Below the pieces are notes generated by a model. That model did not search any database, was not told the DNA's origin, and worked only from the letters and a program-made list of their open reading frames with translations. Below are positions 1 to 10,825 of a DNA stretch of 64,000 nt, piece after piece (within the stretch, counting starts at the first letter, position 1; every line of letters begins with the position of its first letter). The position numbers were made by a program, and so were the translations under genes. Location of the stretch: the NCBI RefSeq assembly GCF_009223885.1, contig NZ_CP045144.1, forward strand, positions 2,046,001 through 2,110,000. Direction: 5' to 3'. This DNA is from Ancylobacter sp. TS-1. Its GTDB lineage: Bacteria; Pseudomonadota; Alphaproteobacteria; Rhizobiales; Xanthobacteraceae.

Positions 1-977
1 GGCGCCAATTGGGCGGCACCGGCCGGCCCCGGCACCTGCGGGTAACCCTCATAGGGGTCGACCAGATTGCCCTGCGGCAGGCCGCCGCCCTGATAGATCG
101 TCTCCGGCTGCGGGATCGCGCTGCCATAGCGCGGCCGGGCGCGGCGCGGTGCACCGCGCGAGGGCTCCGCCACCGGGCCCACCGAGCCGGTCAGGTCGTC
201 GCCGCCCATCCAGCCGTCGAGCACCGTGCCGTCGCCCTGCAGGCCCGAGGGATAGGCGAGCGGCCCGCCGATCCGGCCGATGCCTTCCGGCTCGCCGAGC
301 GGGCGTCCGTAAGGCTGCCAGACATAGGGCAGGAAATAGCCGTTGATCGAGTAGCGGTACATCACCCGCAGCAGGTCCTGCTCGGTGGCGCCGATCTGGC
401 ACAGGCGCAGCCGGATCGACATCGAGCCGCGGTCGCGGAAGCTGAGGAACATCGGCACCTGCGACTGGATGCGCTGCCAGCCATAGATGCACAATTCGCC
501 GCCGCCGGCGTTTCCGATCGCGTAGTTGAACGGTCCGTAGCGGTTCTGGACGAAGTAGTTCGAGGTGTACATCGTCACGGAGGGCATGCGGTCGACCATC
601 TCCTGGTCGATGACCTCCGTACTGAGGAAATCATCCGCGCGGGTGTTCTCCCAGCCCGTGCGGCCCTTCACCGGCCCGAAGAAGACGACGTACAGGGCAT
701 TCTGGCCGCGAGAATGCGAGTTCGTGCCGAGCACGATCTCCTGTTCAAGGGCATTGAGGTAATTTGTCTGCACCACGGCGATCACGGGCGGGGTCGAGCC
801 CGGCTCGGGAAGCACGAGCGCGTCCGCGACCTCCACCTCTGTCGTGAGGTTGGCGACCTGCGGATTCTGGCCCTGCCAAGGCCCCTGCCACGGATACATG
901 GCGCAGCCCGACGCGACGAGCGCAACGGATGCGACCAGGCATCCGGACAGAATTTTGCGCGTGTTCCGTCCCGTCAT
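1..977 (-). CDS. bcsN: Cellulose biosynthesis protein BcsN (3' end outside window)
   Basis: Frame is open from an ATG at 977 to the window edge, so the C-terminus is missing. The N-terminus is a lipoprotein-type signal: basic residues, a hydrophobic stretch and a lipobox-like ASGC, so an envelope lipoprotein is likely. The body has features I associate with the CBP_BcsN family, for example a YVVFFGPVKGR stretch followed by a conserved Tyr/Phe-rich middle and a Pro/Gly-rich tail. BcsN is found only with rhizobial (type III) cellulose operons; its exact role is not known. It is divergent from bcsA with about 230 bases between, which fits shared control. The assignment rests on sequence feel plus context. 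Confidence 0.8.
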   Translation of the reverse strand, partial: MTGRNTRKILSGCLVASVALVASGCAMYPWQGPWQGQNPQVANLTTEVEVADALVLPEPGSTPPVIAVVQTNYLNALEQEIVLGTNSHSRGQNALYVVFFGPVKGRTGWENTRADDFLSTEVIDQEMVDRMPSVTMYTSNYFVQNRYGPFNYAIGNAGGGELCIYGWQRIQSQVPMFLSFRDRGSMSIRLRLCQIGATEQDLLRVMYRYSINGYFLPYVWQPYGRPLGEPEGIGRIGGPLAYPSGLQGDGTVLDGWMGGDDLTGSVGPVAEPSRGAPRRARPRYGSAIPQPETIYQGGGLPQGNLVDPYEGYPQVPGPAGAAQLA

Positions 978-1089
978 AGCCCCTTCGACGCTCGCGCTTG
1001 CGGATGGCGCCCCCACGCTGCGGCAATCCCCGGACCACGACTTTCGCCGCGACCGAATCACTTGTGCATCTGACTTTAGCTTGCGGACT

Positions 1090-1106
1090 CACGAGGTGGA
1101 ATCGTG
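1090..1106. promoter_or_regulatory. Inverted repeat in the bcsN/bcsA divergent region
   Basis: CACGAGGTGGAATCGTG has perfect 5-base arms (CACGA/TCGTG) around a 7-base spacer. It lies between the divergent starts of bcsN (977) and bcsA (1210), so it could be a regulator site. The rest of 978-1209 is noncoding, moderately AT-richer than its neighbours, and holds no promoter I would defend. Confidence 0.3.
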
Positions 1107-1209
1107 CCGAGAGACGACAGCTTCGAAAATGGATAGATTTCTTCAACTTATGCGCTTTAAGACACGTGAGGTGCTGGTTTCGGCGGGGGCTGGAAAAGCA
1201 GGAAACTCG

Positions 1210-3417
1210 ATGCGGAAAGCATGGATCGCCGCTCTCTGGGCCGTTTCGTCCCTGATAGTGGTATTTTTGATCACTTTGCCGATCAGCCTTCAGGCGCATC
1301 TCATCGCCGGCTGCATCGTCGTGGTGATGATGGCCATATTGAAGACCTTCGGACCCTCGACGAGCGTGCTTCGCAAGATTGCGCTGGCACTCGGGACGGC
1401 GATCGTTCTGCGCTACGTGTACTGGCGTACCACGAGCACGCTGCCGCCGATCAGCCAGCTCGAAGACTTCATCCCCGGCTTCATGCTCTACCTCGCCGAG
1501 ATGTACAGCGTCTTCATGCTGTTCCTCAGCCTCTTCGTGGTGTCGGCGCCGATGGCGCCGCGCAAGGCCCCGCCGATCCCGCCCGGCGAGCACCCCACGG
1601 TCGATGTCTTCATCCCGACCTATAATGAAGAGCCGGAGCTGCTCGCCTCCACCGTGTCGGCGGCGCTCTCGATGGAATATCCCGCCGACAAGCTGACCAT
1701 CTGGCTGCTCGACGATGGCGGCTCCGACCAGAAGTGCCAGCAGGAAGACCCCGTTCAGGCCGCGGCGGCCATCCAGCGCCGCGCCGACCTTCAGAAGCTG
1801 TGCGAGGGGCTCGGGGTGAACTATCTCACCCGCGCGCGCAACGAGCACGCCAAGGCCGGCAATCTCAACAACGGGCTCAAATTCTCCAAAGGCGACCTCG
1901 TGGTCGTGTTCGACGCCGATCACGCCCCGACGCGCGACTTCCTCACCAACACGGTCGGCTACTTCCTGCAGGACGAGAATCTGTTTCTCGTGCAGACGCC
2001 GCACTTCTTCATCAATCCCGATCCGCTGGAGCGCAATCTCGGCACGTTCGAGTTCATGCCGTCCGAGAACGAGATGTTCTACGGCATCATCCAGCGCGGT
2101 CTCGACAAATGGGACGCCGCCTTCTTCTGCGGCTCCGCGGCGGTGCTCAGCCGGCGCGCGCTCGGCGAGACCAACGGCTTCTCGGGCATCACCATTACCG
2201 AGGACGCGGAAACCGCGCTCGAGCTGCATTCGCGCGGCTGGCACTCCATCTATGTCGACAAGCCGATGATCGCCGGCCTGCAGCCGGAGACCTTCGCCAG
2301 CTTCATCGGCCAGCGTTCGCGCTGGGCGCAGGGCATGATGCAGATCCTGCTGTTCCACTTCCCGCCGGGCAAGCGCGGGCTCACCCTGCCCCAGCGGCTT
2401 TGCTACTGCTCCAGCACCTTCTTCTGGCTGTTTTCCTACCCGCGGCTGATGTTCCTCATCTCGCCGCTGTTCTACCTGTTCTTCTCGCTTGAGATCTTCA
2501 ACGCATCGGGCGCCGAGTTCCTCGCCTACACCACCACCTACATGATGGTGAACCTGCTCATGCAGAACTACCTCTACGGTCATTACCGCTGGCCGTGGGT
2601 GTCGGAGGTCTACGAGTACATTCAGGCCATCTATCTGCTGCCGGCCATCATCTCGGTGCTCGCCAACCCGAACAAGCCGACCTTCAAGGTGACGGCCAAG
2701 GGCGAGACGATGGAGGAGGGCCACGTTTCCGAGATCGGTCGCCCCTTCTTCATCATCTTCGGCATCCTGCTCGTTGGCGTCGTGCTGACCGGCTGGCGGC
2801 TGGTTACGGAGCCGTTCAACCACGACATCATCATCGTGGTGGGCGGCTGGAACCTGCTCAACCTGCTGCTCGCCGGCTGCGCGCTCGGCGTGGTGTCCGA
2901 GCGGCGCAACCGGCGCCGGTCGCATCGCGTGGACCTGCTGCGGCGCTGCGAGCTGCTGATCGACGGCACCGCCTATGCCGCGACCATCGACGACGGCTCG
3001 CTGGGCGGCGCCCGGGTGCGCCCGGCCGCCAATGTGGTCCTGCCCGAGACCGAGCGCGGCGCGCCGGCGGCGCTGCGCTTCCGCCCGCTCGCCAGCAACA
3101 TCCCGATCGACACCCTCCCCGTCACCATCCGCAACGTGGAGCGCAGCGTCGACGGCATTCTGGTCGGCTGCCAGTTCCAGCCCGACCAGCCCCTGCACTA
3201 CCGCCTCATCGCGGACCTGATTTTCTCCAATTCCGACGAGTGGAAGAAATTCCAGGATTCGCGCCGCAACAATCCCGGTGTACTGCTTGGTACGATACGA
3301 TTCGTGCGTACGGCGATCTTCCAGACGGGGCGTGGACTGTCCTACCTGATCCACCTGCAGAAGCTCTGGCGCGAAAGGCGCCGCCGCCCGGTGCTGGCAC
3401 CGGCGAAACGCGGATGA
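1210..3417 (+). CDS. bcsA: Cellulose synthase catalytic subunit BcsA
   Basis: Inner-membrane GT2 glycosyltransferase that polymerises glucose from UDP-glucose and exports the chain, activated by cyclic di-GMP. Visible signatures: DDG at 168-170, DAD at 235-237, TED at 330-332 and QRSRW at 368-372, with transmembrane segments on both sides. The C-terminus is a PilZ domain with the RxxxR motif (RRSHR) and DGSLGG, both needed for c-di-GMP binding. Start: AGGA six bases before the ATG at 1210 gives 735 residues, close to rhizobial CelA/BcsA; in-frame ATGs at 1129 and 1150 are possible but have weaker ribosome sites. The stop overlaps the bcsB start (ATGA), so translation is coupled. Confidence 0.96.
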   Translation: MRKAWIAALWAVSSLIVVFLITLPISLQAHLIAGCIVVVMMAILKTFGPSTSVLRKIALALGTAIVLRYVYWRTTSTLPPISQLEDFIPGFMLYLAEMYSVFMLFLSLFVVSAPMAPRKAPPIPPGEHPTVDVFIPTYNEEPELLASTVSAALSMEYPADKLTIWLLDDGGSDQKCQQEDPVQAAAAIQRRADLQKLCEGLGVNYLTRARNEHAKAGNLNNGLKFSKGDLVVVFDADHAPTRDFLTNTVGYFLQDENLFLVQTPHFFINPDPLERNLGTFEFMPSENEMFYGIIQRGLDKWDAAFFCGSAAVLSRRALGETNGFSGITITEDAETALELHSRGWHSIYVDKPMIAGLQPETFASFIGQRSRWAQGMMQILLFHFPPGKRGLTLPQRLCYCSSTFFWLFSYPRLMFLISPLFYLFFSLEIFNASGAEFLAYTTTYMMVNLLMQNYLYGHYRWPWVSEVYEYIQAIYLLPAIISVLANPNKPTFKVTAKGETMEEGHVSEIGRPFFIIFGILLVGVVLTGWRLVTEPFNHDIIIVVGGWNLLNLLLAGCALGVVSERRNRRRSHRVDLLRRCELLIDGTAYAATIDDGSLGGARVRPAANVVLPETERGAPAALRFRPLASNIPIDTLPVTIRNVERSVDGILVGCQFQPDQPLHYRLIADLIFSNSDEWKKFQDSRRNNPGVLLGTIRFVRTAIFQTGRGLSYLIHLQKLWRERRRRPVLAPAKRG

Positions 3418-6335
3418 CGACGATGGGTGCTTTTCGACGCCTCACCGCCGCCGGCATTCGCCTTGCGCTCCTGCTCGCCCTGGCCGCCGGCACCCTCGCC
3501 GCGCCCGCCTTCGCCCAGAATTCGGCAGGACAGGGCACCGGCTTCTCCATGACCCCGCCCATTCCCGCCGATGGCGGCAAGGGAGACGGCGCGAAGGGAA
3601 ATCCGCCCCCGGTCTCGATTCCGATGACGCTGCCCCCGGGCGGCGCCTCGGGCAGCCCGCCGGCCAGCGCCCCGAGCTTTGCCGACGAGGCGCCCGTCGC
3701 GGCGCCCGCGCGCACGCTCGCCGTGCCCGCCATGCCGCAGTTGCAGCCGAGCACGTCGTCCTCGCCCTTCAACATGCCGGGGGGCATATCGCCCTCCCCC
3801 GCCGGCCCGGCTCCCGCCCGCCCCGCGCCCACCCGGCCGGCGGCCGCGCCCGACTGGGTTCCGGCCCCGCCGGCCTCGACCGCGCAGCTTCCCCCGCTCG
3901 AGCCGGTCGCCCCGCCGCCGGTCGCCCCGCCGCCTGTGGCCGCGCCTGCCACGCCGCTGCCCGCGCCGGGCTTCGCGCTGCCCCCGGCACCGAGCGCGCC
4001 GCCCTCGACCGCCAACCCGTTCCAGATGGTGCCCGGCCAGCCCGCCCCCGCCCCCGCGCCGCTGGCGACCACGGCGACGCCGGCCGCCCCGCGCAGCCCG
4101 GACCGCTACATCATCCCGCAGCGGCGCATGATCTTCGCCGGCGAGGTCGCTTCGCGCTCCTGGGTCATCTACGCCACGCAGGAGGAGGCGAACCGCGCCT
4201 CCAGCTTCCTGCTCAGCTATCTCAGCGCCGTCGTGGTGATGCCGGAGACCTCGCGCATCCGCGTGAGCCTCAACGGCCAGCCGGTCGTCGAGCGGGCCAT
4301 CGCCGCCTCGCAGGAGCCCGCCCATGTCGAGGTGCCGCTCCAGCGCGGCACGCTGCGCCCCGGCGCCAACATCGTGCGCATCGACGTCGTGCAGCGCCAT
4401 CGCACCGACTGCGCGGTGACGGCCACCTACGAGCTGTGGACCGAGATCAACAATGAGGGGACCGGCATCTCCTTTGCCGGCGGCCGCCCGCCCCTGTCCG
4501 GCGGACTGGAAGACCTCGCCTCGGTCGGCGTCGACGCGAGCGGCGTCACGCCCATCCGCGTCGTCACGCCCGGCCCGATCGAGGGCGGCGGCAGCGCCCG
4601 CGTGCTGCGCGTCGTGCAGGGTCTGGCGGTTCGCGGCCAGTTCCCGAACCCCTCCATCACCGTCGGCGAGGGGCAGTCCGGCGCCACGCCGAAGGGCGGT
4701 CTCACCGTCGTCGTCGGCACCGCCTCCGAACTGCCCCGCCTGATGGCCTCGGTGCCCAATGAGGCGCGGGGGCGGCCGATCACCACGCTGATCGAGGACG
4801 ACCGCCTCGGCGCGCCGACGCTGGTCATCTCCGGCCCGACGCCCGCCGATGTCGACCGCGCCATCGACCGGCTGAACGCCATCTCCATTCCGCAGGACGA
4901 CGCGGTCAGCACCTCGACCGTGTTCGCGCCCGACGCGCCGATGTTCACCGGCTCCCGCGCGATCCGGCTGGCCGATCTCGGCGTCTCGACGCAGGAATTC
5001 TCCGGCCGGCGCTTCCGCATCGAGTTCCAGGTCGCGCTGCCGGCGGACTTCTACGCGCAGGCCTATGGCAACGCGACGCTGCTGGTCGACGCCGCCTTCA
5101 CCGCCGCCGTGCGGCCCGGCAGCCATCTCGACGTCTATGTGAACGAGCAGATCGCCTCCAACCTGCCGATCACCACGAGCGGCGGCGGGCTGCTCCAGAA
5201 GGAGCCGATGCAGATCCCGCTGCGCAACTTCCGCCCGGGCGTGAACCGGCTGTGGCTGGAAGTCGTGCTCGACACCGAATCCGATGCCCGCTGCCTGCCC
5301 GGCGCCACCCTGCCGGCCGAGGACCGCTTCGTCCTGTTCGATTCGACCGAATTCACGATGGACAGCTTCGCGCGCATCGGCCGCCTGCCGGACCTCGCGG
5401 CGTTCGCCGCCACCGCCTTTCCCTACAATCTCGACGACAACCCGCTGGCCGTGGTGCTGGCGCGGCAGGATTCGGCGACGCTGGCCGCCGCCGGCACGCT
5501 GATCTCGCGCCTCGCCCTCGCCAATGGCGCGCCGCTGGCGATCGACGCCTCCCCGGCCTCGGCCACGCTCGGCGACCGCAACACCATCTTCGTCGGCGGC
5601 ATCGACTTCATCTCGCCGGGCATCCTCGAACAGGTCGGCATTTCCGAGAATGTGCGCTCGAAATGGGTCGTGCCGGCCGGCTCCGAGGACCCCAAGGCCA
5701 TCGCGGGCGGCGACGACTACGACAACGTGCTGCAACGGTTTCGCCAGCGGCAGATCGGCGAGGAGACGCCGCCGCCGGCCTCGTTGCGCGAGGGCGAAAG
5801 CGAGAACACGCCCGAGATCTACCAGCGCTGGCGCGAGAACGTGCAGGGGCGCAACAATGTCTACGGGCTGCTCGAACGTTTCGAGGGCTGGCTGCAGAGC
5901 ACCTTCGCGATCAGCTTCGACTCCCTGCGGATCCAGGAGGGCCGGCGCAGTTCCTTCGAGCCGCCGCCGCGCACCTCGGTGCTGATGGCGCAGGCCATGA
6001 ATCCGTCGGGCTCCTCGGCCTGGACCATGGTGGCCGGCCGCACCTCCGAGGCGCTCGCCGCAGGAATGATCCGCTTCACCTCGGACGGCGTGTGGAACCG
6101 GGTCGGCGGCCAGGCGGTCGCCTATCAGGTGGCGTCCGGCAGCATCGAGCGCCGCGACATACGCAGCTTCCAGTTCATCGTCACCCAGCCGCTCAGCCTC
6201 GGGAACTTCCGCATGATCGCGGCCAACTGGCTCTCCATCAACATCGTGCCCTACGCCCTGATGCTGCTGGCCGCCGGCACCCTGCTGGGCATCACGACCG
6301 CCCTGCTGCTGCGCCGGCTGGGACGCCCGACATGA
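3414..6335 (+). CDS. bcsB: Cellulose synthase periplasmic subunit BcsB
   Basis: Periplasmic partner of BcsA that guides the emerging glucan, anchored by a C-terminal membrane helix. The 973-residue product starts with a signal peptide ending near AFAQ. A long Pro/Ala-rich low-complexity linker covers roughly residues 40-225 and is longer than in many BcsB proteins. The conserved BcsB body follows (for example RIRVSLNGQPV and later carbohydrate-binding/flavodoxin-like repeats), and the protein ends in a hydrophobic helix with a short basic tail. The start overlaps bcsA and the stop overlaps bcsZ, both through ATGA. A start nine bases later (3423) is equally possible. Confidence 0.95.
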   Translation: MTTMGAFRRLTAAGIRLALLLALAAGTLAAPAFAQNSAGQGTGFSMTPPIPADGGKGDGAKGNPPPVSIPMTLPPGGASGSPPASAPSFADEAPVAAPARTLAVPAMPQLQPSTSSSPFNMPGGISPSPAGPAPARPAPTRPAAAPDWVPAPPASTAQLPPLEPVAPPPVAPPPVAAPATPLPAPGFALPPAPSAPPSTANPFQMVPGQPAPAPAPLATTATPAAPRSPDRYIIPQRRMIFAGEVASRSWVIYATQEEANRASSFLLSYLSAVVVMPETSRIRVSLNGQPVVERAIAASQEPAHVEVPLQRGTLRPGANIVRIDVVQRHRTDCAVTATYELWTEINNEGTGISFAGGRPPLSGGLEDLASVGVDASGVTPIRVVTPGPIEGGGSARVLRVVQGLAVRGQFPNPSITVGEGQSGATPKGGLTVVVGTASELPRLMASVPNEARGRPITTLIEDDRLGAPTLVISGPTPADVDRAIDRLNAISIPQDDAVSTSTVFAPDAPMFTGSRAIRLADLGVSTQEFSGRRFRIEFQVALPADFYAQAYGNATLLVDAAFTAAVRPGSHLDVYVNEQIASNLPITTSGGGLLQKEPMQIPLRNFRPGVNRLWLEVVLDTESDARCLPGATLPAEDRFVLFDSTEFTMDSFARIGRLPDLAAFAATAFPYNLDDNPLAVVLARQDSATLAAAGTLISRLALANGAPLAIDASPASATLGDRNTIFVGGIDFISPGILEQVGISENVRSKWVVPAGSEDPKAIAGGDDYDNVLQRFRQRQIGEETPPPASLREGESENTPEIYQRWRENVQGRNNVYGLLERFEGWLQSTFAISFDSLRIQEGRRSSFEPPPRTSVLMAQAMNPSGSSAWTMVAGRTSEALAAGMIRFTSDGVWNRVGGQAVAYQVASGSIERRDIRSFQFIVTQPLSLGNFRMIAANWLSINIVPYALMLLAAGTLLGITTALLLRRLGRPT

Positions 6336-7384
6336 TCCGGGCGCTTCTGGCAACGCTGGCCCTGCTGGTCTGCGGAATCCTGCCGGCGAGCGCCCAATCC
6401 AATATCCAGATACCGGCACCGGCCTGGAACGCCTATATGGAGCGATTCGTCGAGGCCAATGGGCGGGTCGTCGACGGCGCCAATGACGGCATCAGCCACA
6501 GCGAGGGCCAAGGCTACGGAATGCTTCTGGCGCTTTTAGCAGGTGACAGAAGCAACTTTGAACGCATATGGAGTTTTACGCGGACAGAATTACTGATTCG
6601 CGACGATGGACTCGCGGCATGGCGCTGGGACCCGAACTCTACACCTCACGTCACCGACGTAAATGCGGCGAGCGATGGGGATCTGTTAATCGCCTATGCA
6701 CTGGCGAGAGCGGGTACCGCGTGGAATCACCAGCCCTATATCGACACGGCGCGAAGAATCGCGCGGGCCGTCGGCCAGAAATTAATCGTCACCTCGGGAA
6801 GCCGCAAGATCCTGTTACCGGGCATCACCGGTTTCTCGGAGAGCGACCGGCCCGACGGGCCGATACTGAATCTCTCCTACTGGATATTCGAGACGCTTCC
6901 GGTCATGGCGCGGCTGGCGCCGGAATTCGACTGGGCGGGCGTGACCAATACCGGGCTGGAACTTCTGGGAATTGCCCAGCTCGGCCCCGCGCGCCTGCCG
7001 CCCGACTGGATTTCGGCGCCGCCGGGAAAGCCGGTGACGCTGGCCGAGGGCTTCCCCCCGGTCTTTGGTTACAATTCGTTAAGGATATCTCTTTACCTTT
7101 TGCGTGCAGGGATCGACAACACGGCATTACAGGAACCATTCCGGCGGAATTGGCTGATCGAGAACGGGGGAACCCCGGCGATCGTCGACATACCCACCGG
7201 ACGCGTGATCACGCGACTGACCGAACCGGGCTATCGGATGCTCGGCGCGGTTCTGGCATGTGCTCTGAATGCTACCCCGATCCCGGAAGACTTACGGCGG
7301 TTTGAGCCAACGCTCTACTACCCGTCGACGTTGTATCTACTGGGCTGGGCGCTGATCGCGGAGCGATACCCGAGATGTCTTTGA
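6332..7384 (+). CDS. bcsZ: Endo-beta-1,4-glucanase BcsZ (GH8 family)
   Basis: Periplasmic cellulase needed for normal cellulose export in many bcs systems; it trims or releases misfolded glucan. The 350-residue product begins with a signal peptide ending near PASAQ. The GH8 catalytic acid motif HSEGQGYGM is present, with the Glu at residue 58, and AWRWDPNS and a conserved DAASDGDLLIAYAL-type segment follow (here NAASDGDLLIAYAL). Length matches BcsZ/CelC. It overlaps bcsB by four bases and the next gene by ten. Codon use after about 6530 is slightly less GC-biased than in bcsB, but the frame is intact. Confidence 0.95.
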   Translation: MIRALLATLALLVCGILPASAQSNIQIPAPAWNAYMERFVEANGRVVDGANDGISHSEGQGYGMLLALLAGDRSNFERIWSFTRTELLIRDDGLAAWRWDPNSTPHVTDVNAASDGDLLIAYALARAGTAWNHQPYIDTARRIARAVGQKLIVTSGSRKILLPGITGFSESDRPDGPILNLSYWIFETLPVMARLAPEFDWAGVTNTGLELLGIAQLGPARLPPDWISAPPGKPVTLAEGFPPVFGYNSLRISLYLLRAGIDNTALQEPFRRNWLIENGGTPAIVDIPTGRVITRLTEPGYRMLGAVLACALNATPIPEDLRRFEPTLYYPSTLYLLGWALIAERYPRCL

Positions 7385-9675
7385 AGAGAGCCATTCTGCT
7401 GGTCATGCTCGGGGGGGCCGTCGTCCCCGCGATCGGTCAGCAGATCGAGCTCCCCGGCCGCGGCGCCGACGCTGGAAACGCCTCCCGCCCCAAGGTCGAC
7501 GAGACCGCGCTGCGCTACTTCGCCTCCCAGGGCGACACCCGCCGCCTCGAGGCCGAGATCGCCCGCCTGCGCGCCCTCTACCCGGACTGGACGCCGCCGG
7601 ACGACCTGTTCGGCCCGCAGACCGACGTCGAACTCCAGCGCATGTGGAAGCTCTACGCCGAGGGCAAGTACAGCGACGTGCGCAGCGCCATCGCGATGCG
7701 GCAGGCCTCGGACCCGTCCTGGCAGCCGCCGCCGGACCTCGTCGCCCGCCTCACCGAGGCCGAGAACCGCCGGCGCCTCATCAACGCCTCCGACGCGGAG
7801 CAGTGGAACACCGTGCTGCGCCTCGCCACCGATGCGCCCGGCATGCTCACCTGCATGAACATCGACATTCTGTGGCGCGTCGCCGAGGCCTTCGCCAAGA
7901 CCGACCAGACCGCGCGGGCGGTCGACGCCTACACCTATGTCCTGAACAACTGCAACGATCCGTCCGAGCGCATCGCCACCATTCAGAAGGCGATGCCGCT
8001 GCTGACCGACGACCAGATCCAGACCCTGCTCAAGCTCGAGCGCAAGGACGACGCCGGCAATCCCGAATTCGCCGCGCTGCGCGACGACCTCATCCGCCGC
8101 CGTATGGGCCACGCCGCCGAGAACCCGGAATATTCGGTGCCGGATTCCGACATCAAGCGGATGGAGGAACTGGCGCGCAAGGAAACCACGCCGGGTGACC
8201 CGCTGCTGCTCGGCTGGTACCTGTTCCGCCATGACGAGGCGACCCGCGCCCTCGAATGGTTCAAGCTGGCGCTGGACCGCAAGGGCGGCCCGAAGTCGGC
8301 CGAAGGCTATGTGCTGGCGCTGAACTTCCTCGGCCGCTCGCTGGAAGCCGAGCCGATCGCCTATGAGTGGCGCAACGCCGCGCCCGAGAACAACAAGGCC
8401 TATCTGGACGTTGTGATCGCGCTGCTGACCGCCGATCCGCCGCCGGTGCTGGACGAGATCGTGCTCTCGCGCTTCAGCCCCGTGGTGATGCGCGACAAAT
8501 ATGTGCCGGGCTCGCAGGCGCTGGGCTGGTACGCCTACAATACCGGGCAGATCGTCACCGCCCAGTCCTGGTTCGAGACCGCGCTCAACTGGGACCCGAA
8601 CGACGAGCCCTCCGCCTATGGCCTGTCGCTCACCTACTGGCGCCTGCGCGACATCGCCCGCCTTAACGCCATGGTGCAGGCCTGGGGCCCGCGCTCGGAG
8701 CGCATCGTCGCCCTGGTCGATCCCGTGGTGCGGGCCCGCCTCGAGGCGCGCAACGCCCAGACGACCAGCTATGCCGGCCTGCGCGTCAACCCGCTCGTCG
8801 CCGCGGCGGCCCGCCTGACGCCGACCCCGACGCTTCAGCCCCCGCCGCTCGGCGCGCCGATGGCCGGCGCCGGTAATGCCCGCGCCTACCAGCAGGGCTC
8901 CGCCGCCGGCTTCGTCCCGCTCCCCGGCGCCAGCCAGTACGGGCAGGCCCAGTACCAGCCGCTCCCGCAGGCGGGTGGCGTGCCGTCCTCCGCGCTCGGC
9001 TACCAGTCCCCGTCCAGCCTGCCGGGCACCACCATCTTCCCGGCCGGCTCCGGACTGCCGACCAACGCCTCCTACTCGGGCCAGTACGCCCAGGCCGGCG
9101 AAGGCGACTACGTGCCGACGCCGCGCCGCCGCCCGGCCGCGCGCTCCATCGCCCGCACCGGCAGCACCCAGGTCGAGAGCACCAGCAGCGCGGCCACCGC
9201 CGCCGTGGCGCGCGGCTGGAAGCTGATGGACCTCGACCGCCCGATGGAGGCCGTGAAGGCCTTCGACGAGGGGCTGTCGAACGGGAGCGGGCGCGTCTCC
9301 GAGGATGCCGCCTACGGCAAGTCGCTCGCCTATCTGCGCATGGGCATGACCAACCGCGCCCAGGCCGCCGCGCTGCAGGCGCCGCAGAACCCGCGCCGCG
9401 CCGTCCAGCTCAGCGGCGACCTGCTCGCCCAGCGCGCGCTCGCCGCCTACAAGGACCAGCGCTACATCGAGGCGCTCATCGCCCTCGATGAGCGCTCGCG
9501 CATCGCCCCCGAGCAGCAGGACCTCATGGTTCTGCGCGCCTGGTGCTACTTCAAGATCCGCGACCTGCGCTCGGCCGAGCGCATCTTCAAGGCGCTGGAA
9601 CTGCAGGGCAGCACCGAGGGGCGCAACGGCATCAACGCCATCGACCAGTTGACCCGCAAGGTCCGTAGCGGCTGA
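7375..9675 (+). CDS. bcsK: TPR protein of type III cellulose operon (BcsK-like, BcsC N-terminal-like)
   Basis: A 766-residue exported TPR protein with an N-terminal signal peptide (ending near AIGQQ). Helical repeats occupy roughly residues 40-450, a low-complexity Pro/Ser/Tyr/Gln-rich linker about 480-590, and further TPR-like helices run to the end. In cellulose operons TPR proteins link the synthase to the export channel. There is no C-terminal BcsC-type beta-barrel, so it should not form the outer-membrane pore itself. Position as last gene after bcsZ fits the TPR gene called bcsK in Agrobacterium-type operons; the symbol follows context rather than an alignment. Confidence 0.75.
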   Translation: MSLKRAILLVMLGGAVVPAIGQQIELPGRGADAGNASRPKVDETALRYFASQGDTRRLEAEIARLRALYPDWTPPDDLFGPQTDVELQRMWKLYAEGKYSDVRSAIAMRQASDPSWQPPPDLVARLTEAENRRRLINASDAEQWNTVLRLATDAPGMLTCMNIDILWRVAEAFAKTDQTARAVDAYTYVLNNCNDPSERIATIQKAMPLLTDDQIQTLLKLERKDDAGNPEFAALRDDLIRRRMGHAAENPEYSVPDSDIKRMEELARKETTPGDPLLLGWYLFRHDEATRALEWFKLALDRKGGPKSAEGYVLALNFLGRSLEAEPIAYEWRNAAPENNKAYLDVVIALLTADPPPVLDEIVLSRFSPVVMRDKYVPGSQALGWYAYNTGQIVTAQSWFETALNWDPNDEPSAYGLSLTYWRLRDIARLNAMVQAWGPRSERIVALVDPVVRARLEARNAQTTSYAGLRVNPLVAAAARLTPTPTLQPPPLGAPMAGAGNARAYQQGSAAGFVPLPGASQYGQAQYQPLPQAGGVPSSALGYQSPSSLPGTTIFPAGSGLPTNASYSGQYAQAGEGDYVPTPRRRPAARSIARTGSTQVESTSSAATAAVARGWKLMDLDRPMEAVKAFDEGLSNGSGRVSEDAAYGKSLAYLRMGMTNRAQAAALQAPQNPRRAVQLSGDLLAQRALAAYKDQRYIEALIALDERSRIAPEQQDLMVLRAWCYFKIRDLRSAERIFKALELQGSTEGRNGINAIDQLTRKVRSG

Positions 9676-9700
9676 CGCCGCCACCGTCCCCGCGCCCCGC

Positions 9701-10600
<900 letters not shown>

Positions 10601-10656
10601 GCCGCCCCTCCGCCTCGCCGCTCCACGGCCGGGCGAACGTCGCCGGACCGTTCATC

Positions 10657-10673
10657 TGTGAAATACCTTCACA
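10657..10673. promoter_or_regulatory. Candidate LysR operator
   Basis: TGTGAAATACCTTCACA is a perfect inverted repeat (TGTGAA, five bases, TTCACA) that contains a T-N11-A core as expected for LysR-type sites. It lies 57 bases upstream of the lysR start and about 150 bases upstream of the exporter start, in the 10601-10825 divergent region. Function is inferred. Confidence 0.5.
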
Positions 10674-10825
10674 TCTATTGGTCCAGCATGTGCGCTAGTC
10701 GCGCAAGCCGGGCTCGCTCATATTCGACGCAACCCGCCGGTTCCCGGCGCTCCCGCACCCGGAAACCCCGTCCATCGCCGCCTGTGCCGCCCTCTCCCGG
10801 GCTGGCGCGGGCGCGGAGATTCGCC

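Noticed and set aside
745..6419. Very long open frames antisense to bcsA, bcsB and other genes
   Set aside because: They mirror real genes in GC-rich DNA, have Arg/His/Gly/Ala-rich composition with no domain, and lack ribosome sites. They are frame shadows.
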